Positions 19,829 through 30,703 are shown, numbered from the stretch's first letter. The stretch: DNA of 64,000 nt from an uncultured Luminiphilus sp. (GCA_943787485.1 CALSMP010000001.1:62001-126000), one strand, 5' to 3'. Made by a program: numbers and translations. Notes: generated by a model from the sequence alone, not told the origin.

Positions 19829-20305
19829 TCAGTGCGCGTGATGACTGTGGTCAGACATTGGTCCCTGCTTCATGACGGGCGCGCTGGTGCACTGTTGTCC
19901 TGCGGTTGAGTCTACACACAAGTCGAAGCGTTCGCCCTCTTCGGGCATGTCGTCCACACCCATCACCATCATATGCGCGCCGCCGGGCATCAGCGTGAGC
20001 GTTTGGCCGGGGGCCAGAGTGAGATCGGTGATCGCTTGCATTCGCATAGCGCCCTCGTGCTCCACCGACTTATGAAACTCAATGCGTTGCGCGAAGGGGA
20101 GGCTCGCAACGGTAATATCCGCCGGGGATTCCCCGGTATTCGTAATTTTCCCGTAGGCCGCGGTCATGGATTGACCCGGCGGCATGGCCCGGATCCAAAA
20201 ATCCTGTAACGCTAATCCTGCTGTGGCGGGCAACGCGTTGCCGCCCAAGAGAACCAGCGTCGCCAGGATTATGCGCGGGTGGGTGGCAAGTCGGCTAGGT
20301 CGCAT
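19829..20305 (-). CDS. PCu(A)C-type periplasmic copper chaperone
   Basis: A 158-residue secreted protein: signal peptide (IILATLVLLGGNALPATAG), then a cupredoxin-like domain with metal-ligand pattern HKSVEHEGAMRM, then LAPGQTLTLMPGGAHMMVMG. This is the H/M motif of PCu(A)C proteins, which deliver Cu(I) to cytochrome oxidase. The tail SDHSHHAH adds possible metal ligands. It lies 51 bp after dsbD, which supplies reducing power to the periplasm and could help keep copper-site cysteines reduced. Confidence 0.9.
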   Translation of the reverse strand: MRPSRLATHPRIILATLVLLGGNALPATAGLALQDFWIRAMPPGQSMTAAYGKITNTGESPADITVASLPFAQRIEFHKSVEHEGAMRMQAITDLTLAPGQTLTLMPGGAHMMVMGVDDMPEEGERFDLCVDSTAGQQCTSAPVMKQGPMSDHSHHAH

Positions 20306-20356
20306 GGCATAAGTCCTTCTAAAGAGTTAATGACTGTGTTTGGCGTCAGCAGTTGG

Positions 20357-22132
20357 CTAGCCACGCGACGTGGTACTGACTTTCTGGAGGGCCTCTGTCA
20401 TCACAGTTGTGGTCAGTAGCTGGGGCAGAATAAACGGCTCTCCCTCGCCAGTCGCCGGATACATGACGTAGAGCGGAATCCCGTTGCGGCGATGGCTTCT
20501 CACTAAGGCACCGATCGCCTCATCGTAATCGGTCCAATCGGCAATCATATAGACCACGCCATGATCCTTGAACAGCGCAGTCATGGAATCCGTGAACAAC
20601 ACGGCTTGTTCGTTGGCCTTACACGTAATACACCAATCAGCTGTGACGTCCACAAATACCGGAATACCGTCATCGCGAAGTTGTTCTAAGGCGGTAGGTG
20701 ACCAGGCGACGGTACCTTCGCGAAGGCTGGCGTCCCCCGCGGAGCCCTCCCCTCGGACCATCCCCAATAGAATAGCCAGCACCAGGCTCACAAGTGCTAG
20801 GCTCTTTCGACGCCATGAGCCGCGATACAACCACAGTCCCAACGCCAGTAGCACCAGACCACCCAGAGCCGCCGCCATCGTGTCTACGCCGCTTTGATTG
20901 CCCGCAACCCAGAGAAGCCATACCGCGGTGGCATAGAGAGGAAAGGCGAGCACTTCTTTCAGGGTCTCCATCCACGGTCCCGGTTTGGGCAGCAGCTGGC
21001 GCGCTGCCCCGCTGTAACTGAGTAGCACCATGGGCGCGGCCATGCCCAACCCCAGCGCGACGAAAACGAGTAGGGCGGTGCCAGATGGCTGGGTTAGCGC
21101 AAAGCCCAGTGCGCTGCCCATAAAAGGTGCGGTACACGGACTGGCGACCACCACGGCTAACACGCCGGTGAAGAAGCTACTGCGATACCCCTGCCCACCG
21201 GTGAGTGCGTTGCCCAGATTCATGAAACCTGAACCAAGTTGCACGACACCTGATAACCCTAGGCCCATAGCGGTGAACAAATAGGCGAGCGCAATGACAA
21301 AACCGGTGGATTGCAGTTGGAAGCCCCAGCCAATGAACTGTCCCAGAGACTGTAGGCTAATGAGCGCTATCGCACTGGCGACAAAGCTCGCGACAACTCC
21401 CGTGAGGTACCACCACGCATGACGGTGATGTGAGGTAGGGTCACCAGTCGCAAAGCTCAAGACTTTGAGTGACAGGATGGGAAACACGCAGGGCATCGCG
21501 TTCAAAATGAGTCCGCCTAAAAAGGCGAATAACAGTGCGTTGGCGAGGGACATGTTCCTTATCGGGTCAGCGCTTGACTCAGATTTATCGGCGGCCGAAG
21601 CGGCGCTTTCGTCTCCAGATAGATTGGGCTCGCCGCGGCTCACGACTCCCGTTGTGCCATCAAGGCTAAAAATTTCGGTGTGCGGCGGGTAGCAAAGACC
21701 GGCGTCGGCACAGCCTTGGGAGGTCACGGCAAGCCGCGCTACCCCGAAAGAGCGCTCGGTGGTGAGGCCTAAATCCGCGTAGTCGTAGTAGACCTCAACA
21801 TCGCCAAAGAATTCGTCTGTTTTTGCCAGCGCCGGCGAATAGCTCAGCTCGGTCGCAATCGCACCCTGTTCATCAGCTAACGCGACTTTGAAACGATGTT
21901 GATAGAGGTAGTAAGCCTGTTCGATTTGCCAGTAGAGCCGGATTTGGGTGGCATCGACTTGTTCGATCTCAAGATGGTAAGCCTCCTCGACCGGCAGAAA
22001 CGCATTGGCTTCTTGAACCAGCGAGTTGAGTCCCTGACCCTGCGCGGTAAAGGCGGTGCCGAATCCGCCGGCCAACACCAGCAGGGTGAACACTAAAGCA
22101 TGCAAGCATTGAGACCGGTTGCGAAAGACCAT
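20357..22132 (-). CDS. dsbD: Thiol:disulfide interchange protein DsbD
   Basis: A 591-residue three-domain protein that passes electrons from cytosolic thioredoxin to the periplasm. It has a signal peptide, an N-terminal domain with the redox pair in CADAGLCYPP, about eight membrane helices with the central cysteines in NAMPCVFPILSLKVL and ASPCTAPFMGSA, and a C-terminal thioredoxin domain with CITC in VTADWCITCKANE. All three cysteine pairs are present. It begins 5 bp after the pentapeptide-repeat gene and is followed by the copper chaperone, a sensible functional pairing. Confidence 0.95.
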   Translation of the reverse strand: MVFRNRSQCLHALVFTLLVLAGGFGTAFTAQGQGLNSLVQEANAFLPVEEAYHLEIEQVDATQIRLYWQIEQAYYLYQHRFKVALADEQGAIATELSYSPALAKTDEFFGDVEVYYDYADLGLTTERSFGVARLAVTSQGCADAGLCYPPHTEIFSLDGTTGVVSRGEPNLSGDESAASAADKSESSADPIRNMSLANALLFAFLGGLILNAMPCVFPILSLKVLSFATGDPTSHHRHAWWYLTGVVASFVASAIALISLQSLGQFIGWGFQLQSTGFVIALAYLFTAMGLGLSGVVQLGSGFMNLGNALTGGQGYRSSFFTGVLAVVVASPCTAPFMGSALGFALTQPSGTALLVFVALGLGMAAPMVLLSYSGAARQLLPKPGPWMETLKEVLAFPLYATAVWLLWVAGNQSGVDTMAAALGGLVLLALGLWLYRGSWRRKSLALVSLVLAILLGMVRGEGSAGDASLREGTVAWSPTALEQLRDDGIPVFVDVTADWCITCKANEQAVLFTDSMTALFKDHGVVYMIADWTDYDEAIGALVRSHRRNGIPLYVMYPATGEGEPFILPQLLTTTVMTEALQKVSTTSRG

Positions 22133-22137
22133 GGCCG

Positions 22138-22500
22138 TTAGTCGCTGGCGCGATACCGAAGTCGCGTGCCGTGGTCGAGTGACAATCGTATTTCCTCCGG
22201 GCTCAATTCTGCGGGGAAATAGACGCCGGAGACCTTGGCATCCATCAAGCTGGCCCCTTCGAGGTTGGTTTCCCTGAAGTCAATCCCCGATAGATCCGCA
22301 TTACGAAAATAGGCATCGGCAAAGTTGAGGCCGCGCGCGTTCATTTTGCGCAAATCCCGCCCACGGTAGTCTCCGCTTCTGAGGTGACTGGTATCCATAC
22401 TGTCGCGATTTTCGTTGAAGGCATCAACGTCTTCATGGCGCAGCATTTGGTACAACGGATCTGTTTTTACCGTGGGTTTTATCTCGTGTTCGGAGCTCAT
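22138..22500 (-). CDS. Small pentapeptide-repeat protein
   Basis: A 120-residue cytosolic protein. The middle (about residues 40-95) shows pentapeptide repeats of the A(D/N)LxX kind: GRDLRKMNARGLNFADAYF and RNADLSGIDFRETNLEGASL, long enough for two to three coils of a right-handed beta helix. No catalytic residues or signal peptide are seen. It lies immediately upstream of dsbD and is likely co-transcribed. Function unknown. Confidence 0.82.
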   Translation of the reverse strand: MSSEHEIKPTVKTDPLYQMLRHEDVDAFNENRDSMDTSHLRSGDYRGRDLRKMNARGLNFADAYFRNADLSGIDFRETNLEGASLMDAKVSGVYFPAELSPEEIRLSLDHGTRLRYRASD

Positions 22501-22532
22501 TATCGATTACCTGTTGTTATGGTGGCAGCGGG

Positions 22533-23534
22533 TTAGTCACCAAAGAATGAATGCCGAAGCGCCCGGTATTCCTCGGGCTTCAAACGGGGACCGAAGTATT
22601 TTACTACTTCACCGGCTGCGCGTACTGCAAATTGGGCCGCGCGTTCGTAATTTTCCCCGCGCGCGAGCCCATACAGAAAGGCGCCTGCGAACATATCGCC
22701 AGCGCCGTTGGTGTTAACCGCGTCGACTTTGTGTGCTGGCACCTCGACGGTGGTTTCACCATCAAAGGCGATAGCGCCGTCGGCCCCGCGCGTAATGACA
22801 AAGCTGCTCGCCACCTGTTTGATGACCTCTGCGGCATCGGCCAGATTGTCGGCTTCCGCCCACTCCAGCGCTTCGGCTTCGTTGCAGAACACCAAATCAA
22901 CCTGCTCACCGACCAGTTGCTTCATGTTATCCCTGAAAAACTGGACCATGCCGGGATCTGAAAAGCTGACCGAGGTCTTAACGCCGTTTGCCTCCGCGAC
23001 TGCGCGGGTGTGCAGGGCGGCGGCGAGACCGGTTGGCGAGCTCACCAGATACCCTTCCAAATACACCCAGTCGGAATCCACGATGGCGCGGTCATCGACC
23101 TCGTTAACCGACAGTGTCTCGGAGACGCCGAGAAACGTGTTCATACTGCGTTCCGCGTCCGGGGTAATGAGCACCAGGCATTTGCCTGTGGTGCCGGCGC
23201 CGCGATTATCCGCGAGGCAATGCGCCACGCCTGAGGCTTCCAGATCAGCGAGATAAATATCCCCGTCGGCGTCTTCGGCGACTTTGCAGCTCATAAAGGT
23301 AGGGGCGCCAAAGAGTGCGGTGGCGATCATGCTGTTGCCGGCACTGCCCCCCGAGGCGTGACTCGCGCGGATCAAATGACCTTCCAGGTGGCTGAGTAAT
23401 TCAGCCTGCCTCGCCTCATCGACCAGAGTCATCATGCCCTTTTCAACATTCATGTCACCGAGCTCGATATCGGTTACTTGAATCTCTGTGTCCACAAGGG
23501 CGGCACCAATGGCATACGCAGCGTATTTCTTCAC
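22533..23534 (-). CDS. PfkB-family kinase (adenosine kinase-like)
   Basis: A 333-residue ribokinase-fold enzyme. The N-terminal glycine motif GGSAGNSMIATALFG and the C-terminal PfkB signature NTNGAGDMFAGAFLYGLA are clear; the aspartate of GAGD is the catalytic base. Upstream are VFCNEAEALEW and VITRGADGAIAF. It most resembles the proteobacterial adenosine kinase-like branch, but the substrate is uncertain. There is a 32 bp gap to the downstream pentapeptide gene on the same strand. Confidence 0.87.
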   Translation of the reverse strand: MKKYAAYAIGAALVDTEIQVTDIELGDMNVEKGMMTLVDEARQAELLSHLEGHLIRASHASGGSAGNSMIATALFGAPTFMSCKVAEDADGDIYLADLEASGVAHCLADNRGAGTTGKCLVLITPDAERSMNTFLGVSETLSVNEVDDRAIVDSDWVYLEGYLVSSPTGLAAALHTRAVAEANGVKTSVSFSDPGMVQFFRDNMKQLVGEQVDLVFCNEAEALEWAEADNLADAAEVIKQVASSFVITRGADGAIAFDGETTVEVPAHKVDAVNTNGAGDMFAGAFLYGLARGENYERAAQFAVRAAGEVVKYFGPRLKPEEYRALRHSFFGD

Positions 23535-23605
23535 GCGTAGAGTCCTGTCATCACTGATTGGAATGTGACGATGATACCCGAAAGCACTGGGCCCTGACTT
23601 GGCGG

Positions 23606-24109
23606 TTAACCGGCACTAATACCCCGTGACATCCAGATCGAATCATCTTCAATAAAGCCGTGACGTTGATAAAACCGTCGGGCTCGGTCGTTACCGCGCT
23701 CGGTTTCCAGAAACATGACCTTGAGCTCGAAGGGCGCGAGGGCGTCGAGTAGCTGCGGAAACAGCGCGCTGCCTAGCCCTTGCCCGGGTTGTCGCAGATA
23801 GATTTCATCAATCAATCCCTCGCGTCCCCCTGATTCAATACTGTATCCCCAGGTGATGATCACGTACCCACAGACGGTTTCTTGAATCCCTGTGCTACCA
23901 GACGCGCCGGTCCGCTCGGTCTCAACGAGGTAAACAATACCGAGGTTGTCGTTTTCCAACAACGGACCCAAAGCTATTGAGACGCGCCGCGCTTCAAACA
24001 CGTGTTGATCGACCCGGCAAAACTCCTCAATGAGGGTGAGTAGGAGTGGTCTGTCCTGCTTGTTCGCGCGCCGTAGCGAGACTGCTGGATGAGAAGGGGT
24101 CGGTGACAT
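23606..24109 (-). CDS. GNAT-family N-acetyltransferase
   Basis: A 167-residue acetyltransferase. The acetyl-CoA loop is RQPGQGLGSALFPQLLDAL, preceded by strand GLIDEIYL and followed by ETERGNDRARRFYQRHGF, the standard GNAT C-terminal pattern. The ATG at 24109 (MSPTPSHPAVSLRRA) is preferred over one 54 bp upstream because the family begins with the RRAN(K)xD strand. Substrate unknown. Confidence 0.85.
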   Translation of the reverse strand: MSPTPSHPAVSLRRANKQDRPLLLTLIEEFCRVDQHVFEARRVSIALGPLLENDNLGIVYLVETERTGASGSTGIQETVCGYVIITWGYSIESGGREGLIDEIYLRQPGQGLGSALFPQLLDALAPFELKVMFLETERGNDRARRFYQRHGFIEDDSIWMSRGISAG

Positions 24110-24205
24110 GATGATCCCGTGTTCTATGCCGTGTAGACTGACAAGCTTACAGTGATAGTTCATTGGATGTGAACGCGGTGTTCACGGCCTGAGGGGTTCT
24201 TCTGG

Positions 24206-24787
24206 GTGTCAATCGATCACCTCATACAAACGTTGCAAGACTTTAAACGACCGGCGAGCGCCCACGGCACCCCCGATCGCAAAGCAGCGGTGGCCATTGT
24301 TCTCAGTGCTGGGGAGCGAGGGGTCGAGATGCTGATGATTCGCCGGGCGGTGCGAGAGGGGGACCCCTGGTCAGGCCATATGGGTTTTCCCGGCGGTCGG
24401 CGCGATCCCGAGGATAGTAGCTCCCAGGCCTGTGCAGCCCGCGAGACCCACGAAGAAATTGGCCTCGATCTAGGGAAGCATGGCGCCTTGTTGTGTGAGC
24501 TCAGTGATGTCAACACGGGTTGGCGGCCGGATCGCCCCGAAATGCTCATCGCACCGTTTGTGTATTGGCTAGATGCGGTGCCGACGCTCAGTCTTAATCA
24601 TGAGGTGGACGATGTCGTGTGGGTGCCCCTCGGTTTTTTTCAGGAGCCTGAAAATCGACAGGCACTTAGTTGGGAATGGCGCGGCAAGTCAATCGAATCC
24701 GATGCCTATTATTACGATGACAATCAAATCTGGGGTCTGTCCCTCATGATGATTGACGAGCTGCTCGAGATTGTACCGGGCGCCTGA
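24206..24787 (+). CDS. Nudix hydrolase, CoA pyrophosphatase (NudL)-like
   Basis: A 193-residue Nudix protein. The Nudix box is the variant GGRRDPEDSSSQACAARETH followed by EEIGL, with the GGxxDxxD spacing seen in NudL/NUDT7-type coenzyme A pyrophosphatases, not the classical box. MGFPG before it and IAPFVYWL after it also fit. The GTG at 24206 is the only sensible start. It would cleave CoA or related diphosphates in the cytosol; the exact substrate is an inference. Confidence 0.82.
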   Translation: MSIDHLIQTLQDFKRPASAHGTPDRKAAVAIVLSAGERGVEMLMIRRAVREGDPWSGHMGFPGGRRDPEDSSSQACAARETHEEIGLDLGKHGALLCELSDVNTGWRPDRPEMLIAPFVYWLDAVPTLSLNHEVDDVVWVPLGFFQEPENRQALSWEWRGKSIESDAYYYDDNQIWGLSLMMIDELLEIVPGA

Positions 24788-24794
24788 TCGCCAA

Positions 24795-25571
24795 CTAGTC
24801 CTCCAGATAACTGTCCTGCCCCCGGAGAAAACTTTTGGTATCCAGCAGTAGCTCCCGTGCCGCGGGGTCTTCCTGTGAAGCTTCCTGCAAACGCTCTATG
24901 GTGAGCGCTCCATCAAGGTAGCTGGTAATGAGATCAATCAACACGGGATTCATCTTGGGGTCGTAAGCCCAGCGCGGCATGTCGGGCAACAGATTGCCTG
25001 TGGCGGTATCGCCGTAAACGTCGAGAAAGTAACCTCCGCAGGCAGATAAAGCGTAGTCTCCGACCCGACCAAAACTTTGATTGGGGGTTGAGGGATCAAA
25101 CCCTCCTTCGGGTAGGGCAGTGATTTTTTCAAGCGCTAGCATCCAACGGCTCCCCGGAGGAAACCTCTCGGGTGGCGGCCGACAGTAATCCCCGGTCTTG
25201 GTCCATACCCGGATGGCTGTAAGCCAATCGGGCCCGAGCGGGATTTGTTCGACGGTTACGTCCACCGCATTGCCCCGTACGGCGGCCACCTCACCCACAA
25301 CCACAAGATCTGATGTGGGTGCCACCTCGGTGAAGCTTCCTTGCCACAAACACTGACAGGATTCCGGCGCCTCGTTGGCGACAACATCAACCGACGGTGC
25401 TACGACCATAAGGCCGGCGAGGAGCCCTAACACCCCGCAGAGACAACGCTGCCGCCAAGAGTTCTTATGCAGAGGGGTCGTCTCGAGTAGCCCCGTTTTC
25501 GGAGGGTTGGTCTGCCGAGGGTTCTGCTGCAAAGAGTCAGGCTGTCGGCTTGGTAAGAAAAAACCTGCCAC
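24795..25571 (-). CDS. Secreted protein with an NTR/TIMP-like domain
   Basis: I do not recognise a named family. The start is probably GTG 25571, six bases after the hemB stop. A membrane or signal segment (CGVLGLLAGLMVVAPSVDVVA) precedes a mature part opening with ESCQCLWQGSFTEV, then SDLVVVGEVAAV and VTVEQIPLG. Paired cysteines before an OB-fold-like strand pattern, with later DYCRPPPE and SACGGY, resemble netrin/TIMP-type domains. The C-terminus is helical and charged. The location suggests co-transcription with hemB but no haem-related motif is visible. Confidence 0.6.
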   Translation of the reverse strand: MAGFFLPSRQPDSLQQNPRQTNPPKTGLLETTPLHKNSWRQRCLCGVLGLLAGLMVVAPSVDVVANEAPESCQCLWQGSFTEVAPTSDLVVVGEVAAVRGNAVDVTVEQIPLGPDWLTAIRVWTKTGDYCRPPPERFPPGSRWMLALEKITALPEGGFDPSTPNQSFGRVGDYALSACGGYFLDVYGDTATGNLLPDMPRWAYDPKMNPVLIDLITSYLDGALTIERLQEASQEDPAARELLLDTKSFLRGQDSYLED

Positions 25572-25577
25572 GGGGTG

Positions 25578-26612
<1,035 letters not shown>

Positions 26613-26626
26613 CTAAACGTTGCGCG

Positions 26627-27928
26627 CTACAACGCAGCGAAGGCATGGGCGGCGGCGTCGATGGTGGCTTCGATATCGGCGTCGGTATGGGCGCTCGACA
26701 TGAAGCCCGCCTCGAAGGAGGCTGGCGCAAGATAGACGCCACCCTCAAGCATGCGGTGGAAGAACTGGCTAAAACGTTCGGTATCGCTGTTGATCACCTG
26801 GTGGTAGTGGGTGACTTTCGCGTCCTCGGTAAAGAACCCACCAAACATGGTCCCTGCGTGGTTCGTGGTAAACGGGATGCCGGCTTTATCGGCCGCTGCT
26901 TGCATCCCATCCACGAGCATCGTGGTATGCCGGAAGGGCTCATCGTAGAAACCCTCGCGACCCACGATGGTCAGGCAGGTCAGTCCCGCCGCCATTGCCA
27001 CTGGATTGCCCGACAAGGTGCCCGCCTGATAAACAGGCCCCAGGGGTGAGATGTGTTCCATGATGTCCCGTCGGCCCCCGAAGGCTCCGACTGGCATGCC
27101 GCCGCCGATCACTTTGCCAAAGCAGGTGAGGTCGGGGGTGATACCCAGCCAGCCCTGGGCGCACTGAGTGCCGAAGCGAAAACCGGTCATCACTTCATCA
27201 AAAATAAGCACGGCCCCATGTTTTGTGCAGAGTGACCGGAGGGTTTCGAGAAAGCCCGGCTCAGGGAGGATGCAATTCATGTTGCCGGTCACCGGCTCGA
27301 TAATCACGCAGGCGAGCTCGTCCCCTATTTCCGCAAAAGCTTGCTCGAGCGCAGCGGTGTCGTTATAGGGTAGGGTAATCGTGTGTTGGGCCAACACCTC
27401 GGGTACCCCCGGGGAACTCGGTACACCAAAGGTCAAGGCACCGGATCCTGCTTTGATCAGGAGTGAATCCGAGTGGCCGTGGTAGCAGCCTTCGAATTTA
27501 ATGATTTTGTCACGGCCGGTGGCTCCGCGAGCGAGTCGCAGGGCGCTCATGGTCGCTTCGGTCCCTGAGCTGCACATGCGAACCAGCTCGACGCTGGGGA
27601 CATACTGGCAGAGCAGTTCTGCCACCTCGCATTCGATCTCGGTGGGGCAGCCAAAGCTGAGACCTGTTTCTGCAGCGCGAATAACCGCTTCGCGCACTTC
27701 GGGATGGTTGTGGCCCATAATCATTGGGCCCCAGGACAGCACATAGTCGATGTAGCGTTGTCCATCGGCATCCCAGATGTAGGCGCCCTCAGACCGCGTC
27801 ATAAATCGAGGTGTTCCCCCCACGGCTTTGAACGCGCGCACGGGTGAGTTAACGCCTCCGGGGATGGTTTGTTTGGCCCGTTCGAAGAGGGCGTCTGATT
27901 GGCTCATGTCGCGATTACTCGTGGTCAT
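26627..27928 (-). CDS. hemL: Glutamate-1-semialdehyde 2,1-aminomutase
   Basis: A 433-residue PLP enzyme that forms 5-aminolevulinate in the C5 pathway. Family signatures: [50 protein letters not shown] and the PLP-lysine segment [18 protein letters not shown]. Length is normal. Immediately downstream on the same strand is hemB, the next enzyme in the pathway. Confidence 0.97.
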   Translation of the reverse strand: MTTSNRDMSQSDALFERAKQTIPGGVNSPVRAFKAVGGTPRFMTRSEGAYIWDADGQRYIDYVLSWGPMIMGHNHPEVREAVIRAAETGLSFGCPTEIECEVAELLCQYVPSVELVRMCSSGTEATMSALRLARGATGRDKIIKFEGCYHGHSDSLLIKAGSGALTFGVPSSPGVPEVLAQHTITLPYNDTAALEQAFAEIGDELACVIIEPVTGNMNCILPEPGFLETLRSLCTKHGAVLIFDEVMTGFRFGTQCAQGWLGITPDLTCFGKVIGGGMPVGAFGGRRDIMEHISPLGPVYQAGTLSGNPVAMAAGLTCLTIVGREGFYDEPFRHTTMLVDGMQAAADKAGIPFTTNHAGTMFGGFFTEDAKVTHYHQVINSDTERFSQFFHRMLEGGVYLAPASFEAGFMSSAHTDADIEATIDAAAHAFAAL

Positions 27929-27970
27929 AGAATAGACAGGATGGTGAGATTATCGCAGGGCTGGGACGGG

Positions 27971-28390
27971 TCAGAAAGGCCTTACATACACCAATAAGAC
28001 GATAGCGAACAAAAAGAGCACGGGCACTTCGTTGAAGAACCGGTAAAAGACGTGGGTCTTGTCATCCTCGCCGTTGCCAATGCGCCGCATATACACCCCG
28101 CACTGCAGGTGATAGCCAATGAGAAAGGCAACACCGGCCAGTTTGGCCTGCATCCAGTGCGCGGTGAGGTAGTACTCCCATTGATAGCTCAGCCGCCAGA
28201 GCCCAAAGCCGATGGTGAGGAGCATAAAAGGCGTGACAAATCGGTAGAGCTTTCGCGCCATTAACGCGAGGGTTTGTCGGGTCTCCGCGTCGGGTGCTTG
28301 GGCGTAATACACGAAGATTCGGGGCAGGTAGAACAACCCAGCGAACCAACAAACCATAAAAATGACATGAAACGCCTTAATCCAAAGCAT
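27971..28390 (-). CDS. hemJ: Protoporphyrinogen IX oxidase, HemJ type
   Basis: A 139-residue membrane protein with about four helices. The HemJ (UPF0093) features are the histidine in LWIKAFHVIFMVCWFAGLFY, PRIFVYYAQAP, and a late conserved arginine/lysine region WMQAKLAGVAFLIGYH. HemJ oxidises protoporphyrinogen to protoporphyrin in many Gram-negatives that lack HemG and HemY. It is upstream of hemL (42 bp gap) on the same strand, giving hemJ-hemL-hemB. It is divergent from argC. Confidence 0.9.
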   Translation of the reverse strand: MLWIKAFHVIFMVCWFAGLFYLPRIFVYYAQAPDAETRQTLALMARKLYRFVTPFMLLTIGFGLWRLSYQWEYYLTAHWMQAKLAGVAFLIGYHLQCGVYMRRIGNGEDDKTHVFYRFFNEVPVLFLFAIVLLVYVRPF

Positions 28391-28455
28391 GACGACCTCG
28401 CCGTAACATGAGAAAGTTTGGCATTCGAACCATAGCAGAAAAAGTGGGAGTCCCC

Positions 28456-29487
28456 ATGATCAAGGTTGGCATTGTCGGCGGGACCGGTTACACCGGTATT
28501 GAACTGCTGCGCCTGTTATTGCGACACCCCGAGGTGTCGGTCGACCTCATCTCTTCCCGGGGGGAGGCTGGACGTCGCCTAGATACGTTATTTCCCACCC
28601 TCCGTTCACACACCGACCTGGTGTTTACCGATCCCGCCAAGGCCGATTGGACGCGTTGCGATGTGGTCTTTTTTGCGACACCCCACAACGTCGCCATGAA
28701 TACCGTCCCGGCGCTGGTGAGTGACGGCGTGAGAGTAATCGATCTATCGGCGGACTACCGGCTTCGTGACGCAGCGCTCTGGGAGTCTTGGTACGGGGAA
28801 ACACACGCGAGTCCCGCGCTTTGTGCCAGCGCGGTCTACGGTCTGCCGGAGATGAATAGAGCGGCTATCAAAGAGGCCTCTTTGGTCGCCTGCGCTGGAT
28901 GTTATCCAACCTCCGTGCAGTTGGGGTTTTTGCCGCTTCTAGAAAGCGGATTGATCGATCCTGCCAACCTTATTGCCAGTAGCGCCTCGGGCGTCAGCGG
29001 CGCGGGGCGTCAAGCCAAGGTGGCAAACTTGCTGACCGAAGCAGGCGAGAACTTTAAGGCCTATGGGGTGGCCGGGCATCGTCATTTGCCCGAGATCGAG
29101 CAAGGCCTTGCCACCCTGACCGGAGGCTCGGTATCGCTGACGTTTGTGCCCCATTTGGTACCGATGAATCGCGGCATTCATTCCACCTTATTTGGTCGAC
29201 TTCTCAAGGCCAATCAGGATCTGCATGGGTTGTTCAGTGAACGCTACGCCAATGAGCCGTTTGTCGACGTGTTACCCGTGGGTCAAACCCCCGAGACCGG
29301 CCATGTTAGGGGTGGCAATCGCTGTCAAATCGGCGTGTCGGTTCCCCAGGATCGCAACACCGTGGTGGTGACAGTTGCCATTGATAACCTGGTCAAGGGT
29401 GCCTCGGGCCAGGCCGTGCAGGTCATGAATTTGATGTTCGGTCTTCCCGAGACAGCGGGACTCGCGGGCATTGCCCTCGCACCCTGA
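28456..29487 (+). CDS. argC: N-acetyl-gamma-glutamyl-phosphate reductase
   Basis: A 343-residue enzyme of arginine synthesis. NADP loop: [19 protein letters not shown]. Catalytic cysteine: [13 protein letters not shown]. Substrate region: [10 protein letters not shown] and [16 protein letters not shown]. The ATG at 28456 has a ggag ribosome site; an upstream ATG at 28408 adds 16 residues that the family lacks. It heads a plus-strand run with the DUF6776-like, bactofilin and erpA genes. Confidence 0.95.
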   Translation: MIKVGIVGGTGYTGIELLRLLLRHPEVSVDLISSRGEAGRRLDTLFPTLRSHTDLVFTDPAKADWTRCDVVFFATPHNVAMNTVPALVSDGVRVIDLSADYRLRDAALWESWYGETHASPALCASAVYGLPEMNRAAIKEASLVACAGCYPTSVQLGFLPLLESGLIDPANLIASSASGVSGAGRQAKVANLLTEAGENFKAYGVAGHRHLPEIEQGLATLTGGSVSLTFVPHLVPMNRGIHSTLFGRLLKANQDLHGLFSERYANEPFVDVLPVGQTPETGHVRGGNRCQIGVSVPQDRNTVVVTVAIDNLVKGASGQAVQVMNLMFGLPETAGLAGIALAP

Positions 29488-29495
29488 GGTTTTTG

Positions 29496-30185
29496 ATGCC
29501 ACGCGAGCAGTATCGAACCGTTGTAAAACGGGAGAATCCACGGCGACAGCGCTTGCGCGTGTTCGCTGGGGTTTCGATTGTTATCGCAGTGACGGGGGTT
29601 GCTTATTTTTGGGGTGAGAACCGTGCCAGCCAGCGACCCATTCCCTGGAATGGTGAATCCGAGGTTCTGCGGGAAGAATTGGCCTTGCTAGCGACGCGCG
29701 CCGAGCTCGATACCCAGGCCATTGCCGATCTCACCATCTCCCTTGCCGAGGCCCGTGGGGTTATTGAAGAGCGTGAGCGTGAGCTGGCGTTTTATCAGGA
29801 GGTGCTCGCCCCCGAGGAGATCACGCGGGGGCCGCGGCTGCGCCAGCCGGTCTTCAGGGCGACGGAACGGCCGGGGGTTTGGCGCTATCAGCTCGTGGTG
29901 CAGCATGGCGGCAAGACCTCCAGCGGGTACCGGGGAGATCTCAAGGTCATTTTCACGGGTGTGGTGGCGGGAGCGGTGAGCGTGCTACCGCTAACGGAGC
30001 TCGATCTCGCCTTGTCGGGCTCTCCGCTGGCACTCAATTTCCGTTATTTCCAGCGGGTTGAGGGGGAACTCGAATTCCCGCCCGGATTTACCCCTGAACA
30101 AGTGGAGGTTGTGCTCGAACTTTCAAAACCCACTTCAGAAGATATTCGAACCGGTTATATTTGGGATGAATTAGTGGTACGTTAA
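29496..30185 (+). CDS. DUF6776-like membrane-anchored protein
   Basis: A 229-residue protein: basic N-terminus, one membrane helix (about residues 22-42, RVFAGVSIVIAVTGVAYFWG), a coiled coil (LREELALLATRAEL to RGVIEERERELAFYQEV), then a beta-rich domain with NFRYFQRVEGELEFPPGF near the end. This matches a family found beside bactofilin genes in gammaproteobacteria (DUF6776, by memory). It probably projects into the periplasm. It may work with the bactofilin whose gene follows 45 bp later. Confidence 0.72.
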   Translation: MPREQYRTVVKRENPRRQRLRVFAGVSIVIAVTGVAYFWGENRASQRPIPWNGESEVLREELALLATRAELDTQAIADLTISLAEARGVIEERERELAFYQEVLAPEEITRGPRLRQPVFRATERPGVWRYQLVVQHGGKTSSGYRGDLKVIFTGVVAGAVSVLPLTELDLALSGSPLALNFRYFQRVEGELEFPPGFTPEQVEVVLELSKPTSEDIRTGYIWDELVVR

Positions 30186-30230
30186 GCGGTTCCGCTGCTA
30201 AACAAGCAGTCAAACGGGACGGAGAGACTG

Positions 30231-30659
30231 ATGATGGGACGAAAAGACAAGCCGCTGACGACGGTTCAGGGCGTGACAACCCTGATCGCGCGAGATGCCG
30301 TGGTCACCGGGGACATCCAATTTTCTGGCAACCTGGATGTTGAGGGCAAAGTCAATGGATCGATTGTTGCCCAGGAAGGCAAGGAAGCGATGCTGCGGAT
30401 CATGGAAGGTGGCGAAGTGGCCGGTGAGATTCGTGTCCCGTCAGCGGTTATCAACGGCGCGGTAAAAGGTGACATCCACTCGAGTGAGCGACTTGAGCTG
30501 GCGGAAAAAGCTGAGGTCGATGGCGACGTCTACTACCATCTTATTGAAATGGTTGTAGGTTGCCGCGCCAATGGCGGTTTGCGCCATGTCTCCGCCAAAG
30601 TTGACGATCTAGCGAGCCAGCGTGAAAAGCGGTTGGCTGAGGAAGTCGCCCAGCCCTGA
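30231..30659 (+). CDS. Bactofilin (polymer-forming cytoskeletal protein)
   Basis: A 142-residue beta-helical protein. The repeat pattern of alternating hydrophobic residues is visible in IARDAVVTGDIQFSGNLDVE, GKVNGSIVAQEG, GEIRVPSAVINGAVKGDIHS and AEVDGDVYY. Bactofilins form membrane-associated filaments that place envelope enzymes. Two ATGs stand next to each other at 30231 and 30234 behind a ggagag site. The cell-wall genes anmK and an M23 peptidase are close by on the other strand. Confidence 0.9.
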   Translation: MMGRKDKPLTTVQGVTTLIARDAVVTGDIQFSGNLDVEGKVNGSIVAQEGKEAMLRIMEGGEVAGEIRVPSAVINGAVKGDIHSSERLELAEKAEVDGDVYYHLIEMVVGCRANGGLRHVSAKVDDLASQREKRLAEEVAQP

Positions 30660-30680
30660 TGGAGCGGGACAGCGCGGTAA

Positions 30681-30703
30681 GGAGCCGGCATTAGTGCCGC
30701 TCC
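30681..30703 (+). terminator. Hairpin after the bactofilin gene
   Basis: GGAGCCGGCA pairs with TGCCGCTCC around a TTAG loop, with one bulged base. A C-run, not a T-run, follows, so intrinsic termination is doubtful. It sits between bactofilin and erpA, within a 101 bp gap that should also contain the erpA promoter. Confidence 0.35.
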
